Source of the DNA: Nakamurella silvestris
Lineage (GTDB): Bacteria; Actinomycetota; Actinomycetes; Mycobacteriales; Nakamurellaceae
Direction of reading: 5' to 3'
DNA: 64,000 nucleotides
Assembly (NCBI GenBank): GCA_003576535.1
Contig: QXCQ01000007.1
Location: 48,596-112,595 of the forward strand
In this document: piece after piece, positions 41,283 through 48,990 of the stretch
Layout of the letters: each line of letters begins with the position of its first letter
Position numbering within the stretch: the stretch's first letter is position 1
Notes under the pieces: generated by a model
What the model saw: only the letters and a program-made list of their open reading frames with translations
Told to the model about the DNA's origin: nothing
Database searches by the model: none
Program-made: the position numbers and the translations under genes

Positions 41283-42308
41283 TCAACCGTTGGTGATTTG
41301 CTCGGGATCGGGAGCCTGGACCGTCACCGGCTTGTTCAGGTTCGTCAGGGTGGTGGTGACCGTCATGGTCCCTTTCGCGGTGGGCAGCAGGAAGGAGTGG
41401 CGGAACATCCGCCCGTCCTCGTCCACCCAGATCACCACGGGAATGCTCGGGGCCCCGAAGGCCCGCATGGCCGACAGATTCGCGGCCATGTCCGCATCCT
41501 CGGCGCTCAGGCCGGAGGCCTGGATGGCGGACAGGTCGGCATCGAAGGTGTACTTGGTGGTGTTCCTGCCCTGTTCGTCCTTCGTGGTGTACCCGATCAG
41601 ATCCCGGGAGACCAGGAGGAAGCCCACACCGAAGACGTCGGACTGCTTCTCGAGTTCGGCCATCAACTCACCGAAGGCCTTGCGCACCTCGGGGTTCTCC
41701 GAATCGGCCGACATCTTGAGGTAGAGGTCCGTTCCTTGACCGGTCTCGTAGTAGGCAGCATCGTCGACGAAAAGGCAGTGGAGGTAGTCGCTCCCCTCTC
41801 CTCCCTTCATCTCCATCGCGAGCAGACGGCTGCCCTTGAACTCCGCTTTCATCCTGATCACCGCGGGGGTGGCACCTGATCCGGCCTCACCGTGGGCGTC
41901 GACGACCGCGGTGAAGGAGGTGATGTCGTCCATCGCGGTCTCGATGGACTCCTTGAGCGCCACCGCCTTCGGGTTCGGCATCGGGTCGCCCTGGCCGAAT
42001 CCGCTCGCACTGCTGGTTTCGGTGGGGACGGGGGCGGGAGCCGTCGGGGCCGTGCTGCTCGATGTCACGCCGCTCGATGTCACGCCGCTCGATGTCGCAG
42101 GCCCGGACGGGGGTACCGGCGGCGTCGTGGACGCGATCGCACCTGGCGTCGAGCGGGTGCCCCGGAGGCCGTCCGCCGGTGAGGCCGCCCCGACAACGGT
42201 GGTCGCGCAGCCGGTCAGGACCATCCCGACAAGTCCGGCCACCACGAGCCGGCGATACGTCCTCCTGGCGAACGGCTCGCGCTCGATGAAGCCCTGCGTT
42301 CCGCCCAC
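41283..42308 (-). CDS. LppX/LprG-like lipoprotein
   Basis: The 341-residue protein has an N-terminal membrane segment and lipobox (LVVAGLVGMVLTGC, Cys at about residue 34) and a Ser/Thr/Pro linker containing TSSGV repeats. A domain resembling mycobacterial LppX/LprG follows: ALKESIETAMDDITSFTAVVDAHGEAG, MKAEFKGSRLLAMEMKG, CLFVDDAAYYETG, KYTFDADLSAIQASGLSAED, VIWVDEDGRMFRHSFLLPTAKGTMTVTTTLTNLN. Such proteins carry lipids between membrane and envelope. The GTG at 42308 is the furthest in-frame start; no strong ribosome-binding site is close. Confidence 0.75.
   Translation of the reverse strand: MGGTQGFIEREPFARRTYRRLVVAGLVGMVLTGCATTVVGAASPADGLRGTRSTPGAIASTTPPVPPSGPATSSGVTSSGVTSSSTAPTAPAPVPTETSSASGFGQGDPMPNPKAVALKESIETAMDDITSFTAVVDAHGEAGSGATPAVIRMKAEFKGSRLLAMEMKGGEGSDYLHCLFVDDAAYYETGQGTDLYLKMSADSENPEVRKAFGELMAELEKQSDVFGVGFLLVSRDLIGYTTKDEQGRNTTKYTFDADLSAIQASGLSAEDADMAANLSAMRAFGAPSIPVVIWVDEDGRMFRHSFLLPTAKGTMTVTTTLTNLNKPVTVQAPDPEQITNG
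42058..42096. repeat. 15-bp in-frame tandem repeat in the lipoprotein linker
   Basis: The unit CTCGATGTCACGCCG occurs 2.6 times and encodes repeated TSSGV in the linker just after the lipobox. The copies are identical, which points to recent duplication by slippage and possible length variation between strains. Confidence 0.85.
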
Positions 42309-42484
42309 GGCGCACCCCCGGATCCTCCCTCGGCACCCGCCGATCGGATCACCTTAGCCCCGAACGCCGAGGTTGTCGCGGCGGATCCGCCGGGGCGCTG
42401 CGTCGGAGAACGGTTGCCGTTCAACGGGTCCGCCGGACAATTCGTACAGGCCAGGACAATCCGCCTTGACGGCCGGCTCCGCCG

Positions 42485-43621
42485 CTACCTCCCGAGGCGA
42501 CGCTTCAGGTCCCCGAAACGCCGACGCACCGGTGCCGGCAACGCCTGTTTCGCCCGCCCGTAGAGCCGACGACCGTAGGAGGCACCGGACCTCGCCCGTC
42601 CGGCCTGTCGGTTCGGCGAGGCGAAGGACAGCTTCCGGTAGACCGAGGCATACGGCAGCAGGTCCCGGCCGAAGGGTTCCTGGGCACGTTCGGGATTCGA
42701 GGCCCAGATCAGGAGCGCGCTGATGTCCGCACCGGGCGGCCCGCCGAAATGTTCGACGACATCGGGGCGCTTCCCCAGAACCTCGCCGAGAGCCGTTGCC
42801 GCCGCAATGTTCTCATCCAGACGGTCCGAGCGGGCGTCGAACTCCCCGCGCAGGTTGTCCACCAACAGGGCCGCGAGTCGGGTCTGGGCCCGTTCGATCT
42901 GCTGGACGTACAACCACGGGTCGAACCGGTCGAGCACCACGGTGGCCGGCTGTCGCAACCGGGCTCCGATGATCTCTGCGTCCTCGTCCCGTACGAAGAA
43001 CAGGTTGATGCCGTCCCAGAGCGTCCGCTGGTAGCCCGCGGCGCGCAGCCTCTCCTCCCAGGGGGCGATCTCCGGATAGCTCTCCACCACCACCACCCGG
43101 GGACGCCAGTGGGCCCAGTCGAAGGTGCCGAGCACCTCCTCCTCGAGGCCCTCGACGTCGACCTTCAGGAAGTCGACGGTGCGCTCCCCCACGTGACGGG
43201 TGAACACCTCTGCCAGGGTCGCCACCTCGACCGTGGTCGGTTTGGTGTGATAACCCATGTCCCGCAGGCGGCCTGCCTGTTCGGGTGAGAAGGTCGACAT
43301 CGCCTTGGCCTCCGGCACCACCCACAGGGTGAGATCCCCGGGCGCGGACCCCACACCCATGTTCAGATTGATGTCGAGGGGCCTTTCGCGGCAAAGGTTC
43401 TCGTAACAACTGACCTGGGGTTCGATGTTGATCCCGGTCCAGCCGCGGTCGTAGAAGAGTTTGGTCACCGAGTCGTGGGTGGGCTCGTTCGCCCCGACGT
43501 CGACGAAGAACCCGCCCTGGATGTGTCCCAGGGCCCGGTGCAGAACGATGTCCTCGGCATTCTGGGCGAAGGACACCAACCGGCGGGTGTCATCGGAATT
43601 CCGGTCGGGCTCCTGTGGCAT
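42485..43621 (-). CDS. FkbM family methyltransferase
   Basis: The 378-residue SAM-dependent enzyme has motif I in GGFFVDVGANEPTHDSVTKLFYDRGWTGINIEP near residue 40, NLNMGVGSAPGDLTLWVV, and VDFLKVDVEGLEEEVLGTFDWAHWRPRVVVVESYPE (the FkbM LKxDxEG motif). It methylates a hydroxyl group, often on a sugar or polyketide. The C-terminal 120 residues (RFDPWLYVQQIERAQTRLAALLVDNLRGEF...) form a predicted coiled-coil or helical tail ending in an Arg/Lys-rich segment, longer than usual for the family. The gene stands alone; no glycosyltransferase or polyketide gene is next to it. Confidence 0.85.
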   Translation of the reverse strand: MPQEPDRNSDDTRRLVSFAQNAEDIVLHRALGHIQGGFFVDVGANEPTHDSVTKLFYDRGWTGINIEPQVSCYENLCRERPLDINLNMGVGSAPGDLTLWVVPEAKAMSTFSPEQAGRLRDMGYHTKPTTVEVATLAEVFTRHVGERTVDFLKVDVEGLEEEVLGTFDWAHWRPRVVVVESYPEIAPWEERLRAAGYQRTLWDGINLFFVRDEDAEIIGARLRQPATVVLDRFDPWLYVQQIERAQTRLAALLVDNLRGEFDARSDRLDENIAAATALGEVLGKRPDVVEHFGGPPGADISALLIWASNPERAQEPFGRDLLPYASVYRKLSFASPNRQAGRARSGASYGRRLYGRAKQALPAPVRRRFGDLKRRLGR

Positions 43622-43699
43622 ACCTGTCCTGTCCTCGCGTCACCGCCGGGTGCGATCGTGACGTGCCTGGGATGTTAGCGGCGGCGTGCTTCCGGCGGG

Positions 43700-44338
43700 T
43701 TACCGGCCACCGAGGACGAACTCCACCAGCACCGACCCGGTGTGCCGCTGCAGGTCGGCTGCGGCATCGGCCTCGCCTCCGAGAAACCTGAGCAAGGCCT
43801 TTTGGAAAAGCCCGTCGAACACGGCGTAGGCGACGGCGGGATCCATCGCCACCGGGCGCGTCGACAGTTCGGCATAGCGGCTGACCACCCGCCAGATCAT
43901 CTGCTCCAGGCTGTGATCGAGTTCGAGAAGGTCTGCGCGGAAGGAGGGTTCGAACAGACCCTGGGAGCGCATGTCGTACCAGAGGCGATGGAGGTGGGCT
44001 TCCTCGGTCAGGGTCGCCGCCATTGCCGCCGCGAAGGAGTCGCACAATTGCGCAGCCGATGACGCCGATTCGATGATGTGGTCGTACCTGGTCACGCATT
44101 CGGCCTTGTACTGCCGGACACAGTGCAGGATCAATTCGTTCTTGTCACGGAAGTAATAGTGCAGGACACCGTGCGAGAACTCGGAATTCTGGGCGATCTC
44201 CCGCAAGGAGGTCCGCGCGTAGCCGAGCTCGGAGAGGGTCCGCAGGGCGGAGGAGGCCAGCAGGTCGCGACGCTGCGCGAACTTGTCCACCTGCCGACGC
44301 GAGATCCGCTCGTCCGCGCGTTCCACCACTTCGGTCAT
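43700..44338 (-). CDS. TetR-family transcriptional regulator
   Basis: The 212-residue protein has an N-terminal helix-turn-helix (LGYARTSLREIAQNSEFSHGVLHYYFRDKNELILHCV) and an all-helical ligand domain with DMRSQGLFEPSFRADLLELDHSLEQMIWRVV. It lies divergently from the three-gene operon at 44555-48181 and probably represses it and itself. Direct repeats at 44439-44475 in the shared 216-nt region, one overlapping the -35 box, are likely binding sites. The ATG at 44338 gives the usual N-terminus. The ligand may be a CoA ester or acid handled by the operon, by analogy. Confidence 0.9.
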   Translation of the reverse strand: MTEVVERADERISRRQVDKFAQRRDLLASSALRTLSELGYARTSLREIAQNSEFSHGVLHYYFRDKNELILHCVRQYKAECVTRYDHIIESASSAAQLCDSFAAAMAATLTEEAHLHRLWYDMRSQGLFEPSFRADLLELDHSLEQMIWRVVSRYAELSTRPVAMDPAVAYAVFDGLFQKALLRFLGGEADAAADLQRHTGSVLVEFVLGGR

Positions 44339-44438
44339 CGGCCGCTCCCTTCCGCTCCGGGCGACCCGCCGATACACGTCCACCCAGAGGCAGTGTATCC
44401 GCCCCGGAATGCCTGGTGGAGGCGGTCGGGACTTTTTC

Positions 44439-44475
44439 TTGACAGATGTCCAAGAAACCCTTGACGACTGTCCAG
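44439..44475. promoter_or_regulatory. Tandem direct repeats, probable TetR operators
   Basis: TTGACAGATGTCCA (44439-44452) and TTGACGACTGTCCA (44461-44474) match at 11 of 14 positions and start 22 nt apart, about two helical turns. Each contains a GAC...GTC inverted half-site. The second covers the -35 hexamer of the SDR operon promoter, an ideal place for repression by the divergent TetR protein. Confidence 0.5.
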
Positions 44476-44488
44476 ATCTAGCTAGGCT
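44461..44488 (+). promoter_or_regulatory. Predicted sigma-A-type promoter of the SDR-ligase operon
   Basis: TTGACG (44461-44466) and TAGGCT (44483-44488) are separated by 16 nt and resemble the vegetative consensus. The SDR ATG is about 65 nt downstream. It overlaps the second direct repeat at 44461-44474. Confidence 0.6.
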
Positions 44489-44554
44489 ATGGCCCACGTC
44501 ACAGTGGACGCCGGTGCCGAACGGCCAGGTCTCCACCCGAGAAAGGAGGCTCCC

Positions 44555-45358
44555 ATGAGCGTGTTCGACCTGACCGGCCGCAAGGCACTGGTGACCGGAG
44601 GTGCGCAGGGACTCGGGGCGTCCATCGCCGAGGCCCTCGCCCGGGCAGGGGCGGCGGTGATCATCGGGGACCTGAACGCCGAGGCGGGCAGGACCACGGC
44701 CGACTCGATCTCCTCCGGCGGGGCGAAGGCCGGATTCGTCGACCTGGACGTCACCGACGAGGGCAGCTGGGAGTCGGCGGTGAACCACACCGTCGCCGAG
44801 CTCGGTGGCCTCGACATCCTCATCAACAATGCGGGTATCGAGATCTCCTCGTTGATCGCCGATGTCGACCCGGCCGATCTGACGAAGATGTTGCAGGTCA
44901 ACGTGGTCGGCACGGCACTCGGGGTCAAACACGCGTTCCGGACCATGCGCCCGGGCGGCGCGGCGGGCAACGGCGGATCGGTCGTCAACATCTCCTCGGT
45001 CGCCGCCACCATCGCCTTCCCCGGGATCTCCGGGTACTCGGCGACCAAGTCCGCCGTGGACCGGCTCACCAGGGTCGCCGCGGCAGAGGCCGGGAAACTC
45101 GGCTACGGCGTGCGGGTCAACTGCATCTACCCCGGCCTCGTCCCCACCGCGATGGGCGCCCGACTGGCCGAGGACATGGTCACCCTGGGGCTCTGGCCCA
45201 GTGTCGAGGCCGCGATCGGCGATGTCATCGGACTGACCCCGCTCGGACGGCTGGGCGAACCCGCGGACATGGCCGACGCCGCCGTCTTCCTCGCCTCCGA
45301 CGCCGCCCGCTTCATCACCGGGATCGGCCTGCCCGTCGACGGCGGGATGGGTTCCTGA
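44555..45358 (+). CDS. Short-chain dehydrogenase/reductase (SDR)
   Basis: The 267-residue classical SDR has the cofactor loop TGGAQGLGASIAEA, DLNAEAG ending strand 2 with Asp (NAD preference), NNAGIE, the active-site Ser in VVNISSVAAT and YSATKSA as YxxxK. The C-terminal end is FITGIGLPVDGGMGS. AAAGGAGG lies 6 nt before the ATG. It is the first gene of the TetR-controlled operon, followed by a saccharopine-dehydrogenase-like protein and an acyl-CoA ligase. The substrate may be a hydroxy-steroid, terpene or acid intermediate, by inference from the ligase. Confidence 0.88.
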   Translation: MSVFDLTGRKALVTGGAQGLGASIAEALARAGAAVIIGDLNAEAGRTTADSISSGGAKAGFVDLDVTDEGSWESAVNHTVAELGGLDILINNAGIEISSLIADVDPADLTKMLQVNVVGTALGVKHAFRTMRPGGAAGNGGSVVNISSVAATIAFPGISGYSATKSAVDRLTRVAAAEAGKLGYGVRVNCIYPGLVPTAMGARLAEDMVTLGLWPSVEAAIGDVIGLTPLGRLGEPADMADAAVFLASDAARFITGIGLPVDGGMGS

Positions 45359-45441
45359 CACCGGGCGCACCGAGTTCCGGCTCTGCCCGGACAAGCAGCC
45401 GACATCCGAGAATCTCCTGACCACGAGAGGGTCCCCCGACG

Positions 45442-46578
45442 ATGAGCACCGAAGGCACGGCAACAACGAAACCAGTGGTGGTGTACGGCGTCTCCGGCTA
45501 CACCGGCCGGCTGATCTGCGAGTACCTACGTGAGTACAACGTGCCGTTCATCGCGGCCGGACGTGATCACGACCGGGTCGCCGAGGTGGTGTCCAGGATT
45601 CCGGGCATCGAGACCGCCGACCACGAGATCGTCGAGGTGGAACACACTGTCGAGGCACTGACGGAGCTGTTCTCCGGGGCCCAGGTCGTCTGCAACACCG
45701 TCGGCCCCTTCATCAAGTTCGGGGACGTGGTCGCCGAGGCCGCGCTGAACGCCGGTGCCCACTACCTGGACACCACCGGCGAGCAGGACTGGATGTTGGC
45801 GGCGAAGGAGCGCTGGGGTGCCGCCTTCGCGGGAAAGGGACTGCTCCTGTCCCCCGGCGTGGCCCAGATGTACACCACCGGCGAGATCGCGGCGAACATC
45901 TGCCTGGAGACCCCGGGCCTGGACACCCTCGACATCCTGGTGCTCTGGAAGGGTTTCCCCACCTACGCCTCGATGCAGACCATTTTCACCATCCTCAAGG
46001 CCGACTGGTTCTACCTGGAGGAGAACCAGTACCGGAAGTGGCCGTCGGACCAGGTTTTCGAGGTCTCGATCCCAGGACAGCACGAAACCGGTATCGCCCT
46101 GCCCTGGGGTGGAACGGCACATCCGGTCTGGTTCAAGGACGACCCGCGGGTGGCCACCGTCAAGGCCGCCGGTGGGGTCTTCGACCGGTCGGTGATGCAG
46201 ACCGTCATCGCCACCACCACGATGTTCACCGAGCAGATCAAGCCGCTGCCTCCCGAGGAACAGGAGGCGGCCCTGGCCCAGGTCGCGGGTTCGGTCCAGG
46301 CGAACATGCCTCCCCGGGAGAACCCGCGGATCAACACCTCCCTGGATTCGGTCTACGCCAGCGGCCCGCTGGGCCGGGCTCACTGCGTGATCCACGGGAA
46401 CAGCAATTACAAGCAGACGGGCCTGCTGCAGGCGTACGCCGCCTATTCACTGATCCAACAGGCACCACGCCGGGCCGGATTCGCCTCGGCCTGCCAGGCC
46501 TTCGGTCACCGCGAACTGCTCGGTGTCCTGCGGAGTTTCGGTCTGGTGCTCGAACCGGTCCTCACCGTCAACCGGTAG
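45442..46578 (+). CDS. Saccharopine dehydrogenase-like protein (DUF5938-type)
   Basis: The 378-residue protein starts VVVYGVSGYTGRLICEYLREY, the Rossmann loop of the saccharopine dehydrogenase / trans-acting enoyl reductase group, followed by QVVCNTVGPFIKFGDVVAEAALNAGAHYLDTTGEQDWM. The C-terminal half (WKGFPTYASMQTIFTILKADWFYLEENQYRKWP, GIALPWGGTAHPVWFKDD) matches an actinobacterial domain of unknown function. It is probably a NAD(P)-dependent reductase or dehydrogenase acting on an acyl or isoprenoid intermediate. It lies 83 nt after the SDR and 10 nt before the ligase, clearly in one operon. Confidence 0.8.
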   Translation: MSTEGTATTKPVVVYGVSGYTGRLICEYLREYNVPFIAAGRDHDRVAEVVSRIPGIETADHEIVEVEHTVEALTELFSGAQVVCNTVGPFIKFGDVVAEAALNAGAHYLDTTGEQDWMLAAKERWGAAFAGKGLLLSPGVAQMYTTGEIAANICLETPGLDTLDILVLWKGFPTYASMQTIFTILKADWFYLEENQYRKWPSDQVFEVSIPGQHETGIALPWGGTAHPVWFKDDPRVATVKAAGGVFDRSVMQTVIATTTMFTEQIKPLPPEEQEAALAQVAGSVQANMPPRENPRINTSLDSVYASGPLGRAHCVIHGNSNYKQTGLLQAYAAYSLIQQAPRRAGFASACQAFGHRELLGVLRSFGLVLEPVLTVNR

Positions 46579-46588
46579 CGGGTGCGCC

Positions 46589-48181
46589 ATGAAACTGGTC
46601 GACCACCTGGACAAGGGTGCCTCCCTCGGGCCCGATGCCCCCTGCCTGACCGCCGGGGATGAATCGCTGAGCTACCGCCAGGTCCAGGAGCTGTCGTCCA
46701 GGGTCGCCGGGGCGCTGGCAGCGGCGGGCGTCCGGCCGGGCGACAAGGTCGCGATCCTGTCGGCGAACGACCCGGTCGCGTTCACCTGCGTGTTCGGCAT
46801 CTCCCGGGCCGGGGCGGTCTGGTGCCCGATCAACCCACGCAACGCGGCGCAGGAGAATCGTGACCTGCTCGACTACTTCGACTGTCGCTGCCTGATCTTC
46901 CAGGAATCCTTCGGTGGTCTGGTCGAGCAGATCCTGCCCGGTCTGCCGCAGCTGACCACCGTGGTCTGCCTGGACGGGGATCCCGCCTACGCCCAGGAGT
47001 TCCAGGAGTGGCTGGCGGCCGGACCCGACCACGCCGTGTCCGATCTCCCTGGGTCCGATCTCCCTGGGTCCGATCTCCCTGGGCCCGAACTGGCGATGAT
47101 CGTCGGCACCGGCGGCACCACCGGACGTCCGAAGGGCGTGATGCTGACCGGTGCGAACCTCGAGACCATGACCGCTGCCACGTTGATGGGGTACCCGTTC
47201 GACGGCCGACCCGTGTATCTCGCCCTGGCCCCGTTGACCCACGCCGCCGGGGTGCTGTGTTTCCCGATCATGGCCCTGGGGGGCGAGATCGTCATCCTGT
47301 CCGGTCCTGATCTCGGGGTGTTCCTCGCCTCGATCGCCCGGCACCGGGTCACCCACACCTTCCTGCCACCCACCCTGATCTACATGCTGCTCGGGCATCC
47401 GGATCTGGCCAGCACCGAACTCGGTTCCCTGCAGTGCTTCTGGTACGGGGCCGCCCCGATGTCGGCGGCGCGGCTGGAGGAGTCGCTGACAGCCATCGGT
47501 CCGGTGATGGCGCAACTGTTCGGGCAGACCGAGGCTCCGATGATGATCTCGACGATGTCCCCGCAGGACCATTTCAACCCCGACGGGACCGTTGCCCGGC
47601 ACCGGTTGTCCTCGGCCGGGAGGGCGTCCCCACTGGTGACGGTCGCGATCATGGACGACGGCGGCCACCTGGTCCCCCAGGGCAGCCGGGGCGAGATCGT
47701 GGTCCGCAGCTCCCTTGTCATGGCCGGGTACTACAAGAACCCGGAGGCCACGGCGGAGGTGGGACGGTACGGCTGGCACCACACCGGCGACATCGGCTAC
47801 CTGGACCCGGACAACTACCTCTTCGTGGTGGACCGGGCCAAGGACATGATCATCACCGGCGGGTTCAACGTGTACTCGGCCGAGGTCGAGCAGGCCCTCA
47901 TGGCCCATCCGGCCGTCCGGGACTGCGCCGTGGTCGGACTGCCCGACGAGAAATGGGGTGAGCGGGTCACCGCCGTGGTGCAACTCGGCACCGGTGACCC
48001 GCCCTCCGCCGAGGAGCTGCGCGCCTTCGTGAAGGCACGCCTGGGCAGTGTGAAATCCCCCAAGGAGATCGACTTCTGGACCGAACTCCCCCGGTCGACG
48101 GTGGGCAAGGTGCTCAAGAAGGAGATCAAGGAGGTACTGCTCACCCGGGCGGCGGAGGCCGCCCGGGACCGGATCAGTTGA
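46589..48181 (+). CDS. AMP-dependent acyl-CoA synthetase/ligase
   Basis: The 530-residue ANL-superfamily enzyme activates a carboxylic acid to an acyl adenylate and then the CoA thioester. The P-loop is MIVGTGGTTGRPKGVML near residue 175, the adenylate motif TEAPMMISTM follows GQ, the ATP-binding YGWHHTGDIGYLDPDNYLFVVDRAKDMIITGGFNVYSAEVE is complete, and the catalytic Lys is in STVGKVLKKEI. Residues 151-165 are three SDLPG repeats encoded by a perfect 15-bp tandem repeat. The fatty-acid or other substrate is unknown; the operon partners (SDR and saccharopine-dehydrogenase-like protein) imply a modified acid. Its last 8 nt overlap the convergent next gene. Confidence 0.9.
   Translation: MKLVDHLDKGASLGPDAPCLTAGDESLSYRQVQELSSRVAGALAAAGVRPGDKVAILSANDPVAFTCVFGISRAGAVWCPINPRNAAQENRDLLDYFDCRCLIFQESFGGLVEQILPGLPQLTTVVCLDGDPAYAQEFQEWLAAGPDHAVSDLPGSDLPGSDLPGPELAMIVGTGGTTGRPKGVMLTGANLETMTAATLMGYPFDGRPVYLALAPLTHAAGVLCFPIMALGGEIVILSGPDLGVFLASIARHRVTHTFLPPTLIYMLLGHPDLASTELGSLQCFWYGAAPMSAARLEESLTAIGPVMAQLFGQTEAPMMISTMSPQDHFNPDGTVARHRLSSAGRASPLVTVAIMDDGGHLVPQGSRGEIVVRSSLVMAGYYKNPEATAEVGRYGWHHTGDIGYLDPDNYLFVVDRAKDMIITGGFNVYSAEVEQALMAHPAVRDCAVVGLPDEKWGERVTAVVQLGTGDPPSAEELRAFVKARLGSVKSPKEIDFWTELPRSTVGKVLKKEIKEVLLTRAAEAARDRIS
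47039..47083. repeat. 15-bp in-frame tandem repeat in the acyl-CoA ligase
   Basis: TCCGATCTCCCTGGG is repeated three times without a mismatch and encodes SDLPG three times, in the surface linker just before the P-loop. The perfect copies suggest recent slippage, and strain length variation is likely. Confidence 0.9.
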
Positions 48182-48962
48182 GCGGCCGGATCGTCGTCGG
48201 CAGGGTGCCGCCGGCGATCAGGTCAAGGGCCGCGTCGGCCAGGGCCGTGAGCGCAAGCTGCTGGGTGAAGGGCCCGTAGGAGATCCTGGCCACCCCGAGT
48301 CGGGTGAGCACCTCGGGAGCCGGCACCCGGCCGGGGATGCCGATGACGCTGACCCGCTGTTGGCCGATCCCCTCGACCAGGGTCGCGAGGGTGTCCTCGT
48401 CGAGTGGCCCGGGGACGAAGATGCAGGTGGCACCGGCGTCGAGGTAGGCGCGTCCACGCTCGATCGCATCGGCCACCACTTCATCCCGCGGCCGGTCCCC
48501 CGCGCGCAGGAAGGCGTCGGTGCGGGCGTTCAGCGCGAAGGGGACACCGGCGGCCTCTGCGGCCTTCACCGCATCGGAGACCACGGCGACGGCCTCGGCG
48601 AGCGGCTTCATCTGGTCCTCGAGGTTGGCACCCACGATGCCGACATCCACGGCCCGGCGGACGGTCTCGCCCGCCGCCCCGTAACCGGCCTCCAGGTCTG
48701 CGGTCACCGGGAGGTCGGTGGCGGCGGCGATCCGCCCAACCGCGGCGATCATCAGGTCGAGCGGGATCTGCTCACCGTCGGCGTACCCGTGGCTCGCCGC
48801 GATCGAATGGCTGGCGGTGGCCAGAGCGGTGGTCCCGGGAAGATCGGCGATCACGGTGGCGGTGATGACGTCCCAGACGTTCACCACCGACAGCAGCTCG
48901 GGTGCGGTGTGCAGGCGGACGAGTTCGGTGCCCTTGGCGACGAGGGCCGGTTCGATGGTCAT
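48174..48962 (-). CDS. Isocitrate lyase / PEP mutase superfamily protein
   Basis: The 262-residue TIM-barrel protein resembles phosphoenolpyruvate mutase-type enzymes: VVNVWDVITATVIADLPGTTALATASHSIAASHGYADGEQ, VTADLEAGYG (metal-binding Asp/Glu), VGANLEDQ, LNARTDAFLR and GVARISYGPF. The catalytic-loop KKCGH of isocitrate lyase is absent, which fits the 2-methylisocitrate lyase-like and oxaloacetate decarboxylase-like members. The ATG at 48962 gives the canonical start; the frame is open 117 nt further. It converges on the ligase gene with an 8-nt overlap of the two ends. Reaction unknown. Confidence 0.85.
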   Translation of the reverse strand: MTIEPALVAKGTELVRLHTAPELLSVVNVWDVITATVIADLPGTTALATASHSIAASHGYADGEQIPLDLMIAAVGRIAAATDLPVTADLEAGYGAAGETVRRAVDVGIVGANLEDQMKPLAEAVAVVSDAVKAAEAAGVPFALNARTDAFLRAGDRPRDEVVADAIERGRAYLDAGATCIFVPGPLDEDTLATLVEGIGQQRVSVIGIPGRVPAPEVLTRLGVARISYGPFTQQLALTALADAALDLIAGGTLPTTIRPLN

Positions 48963-48990
48963 GTCCTGCAACCTACCCGGCACCGGTCGG

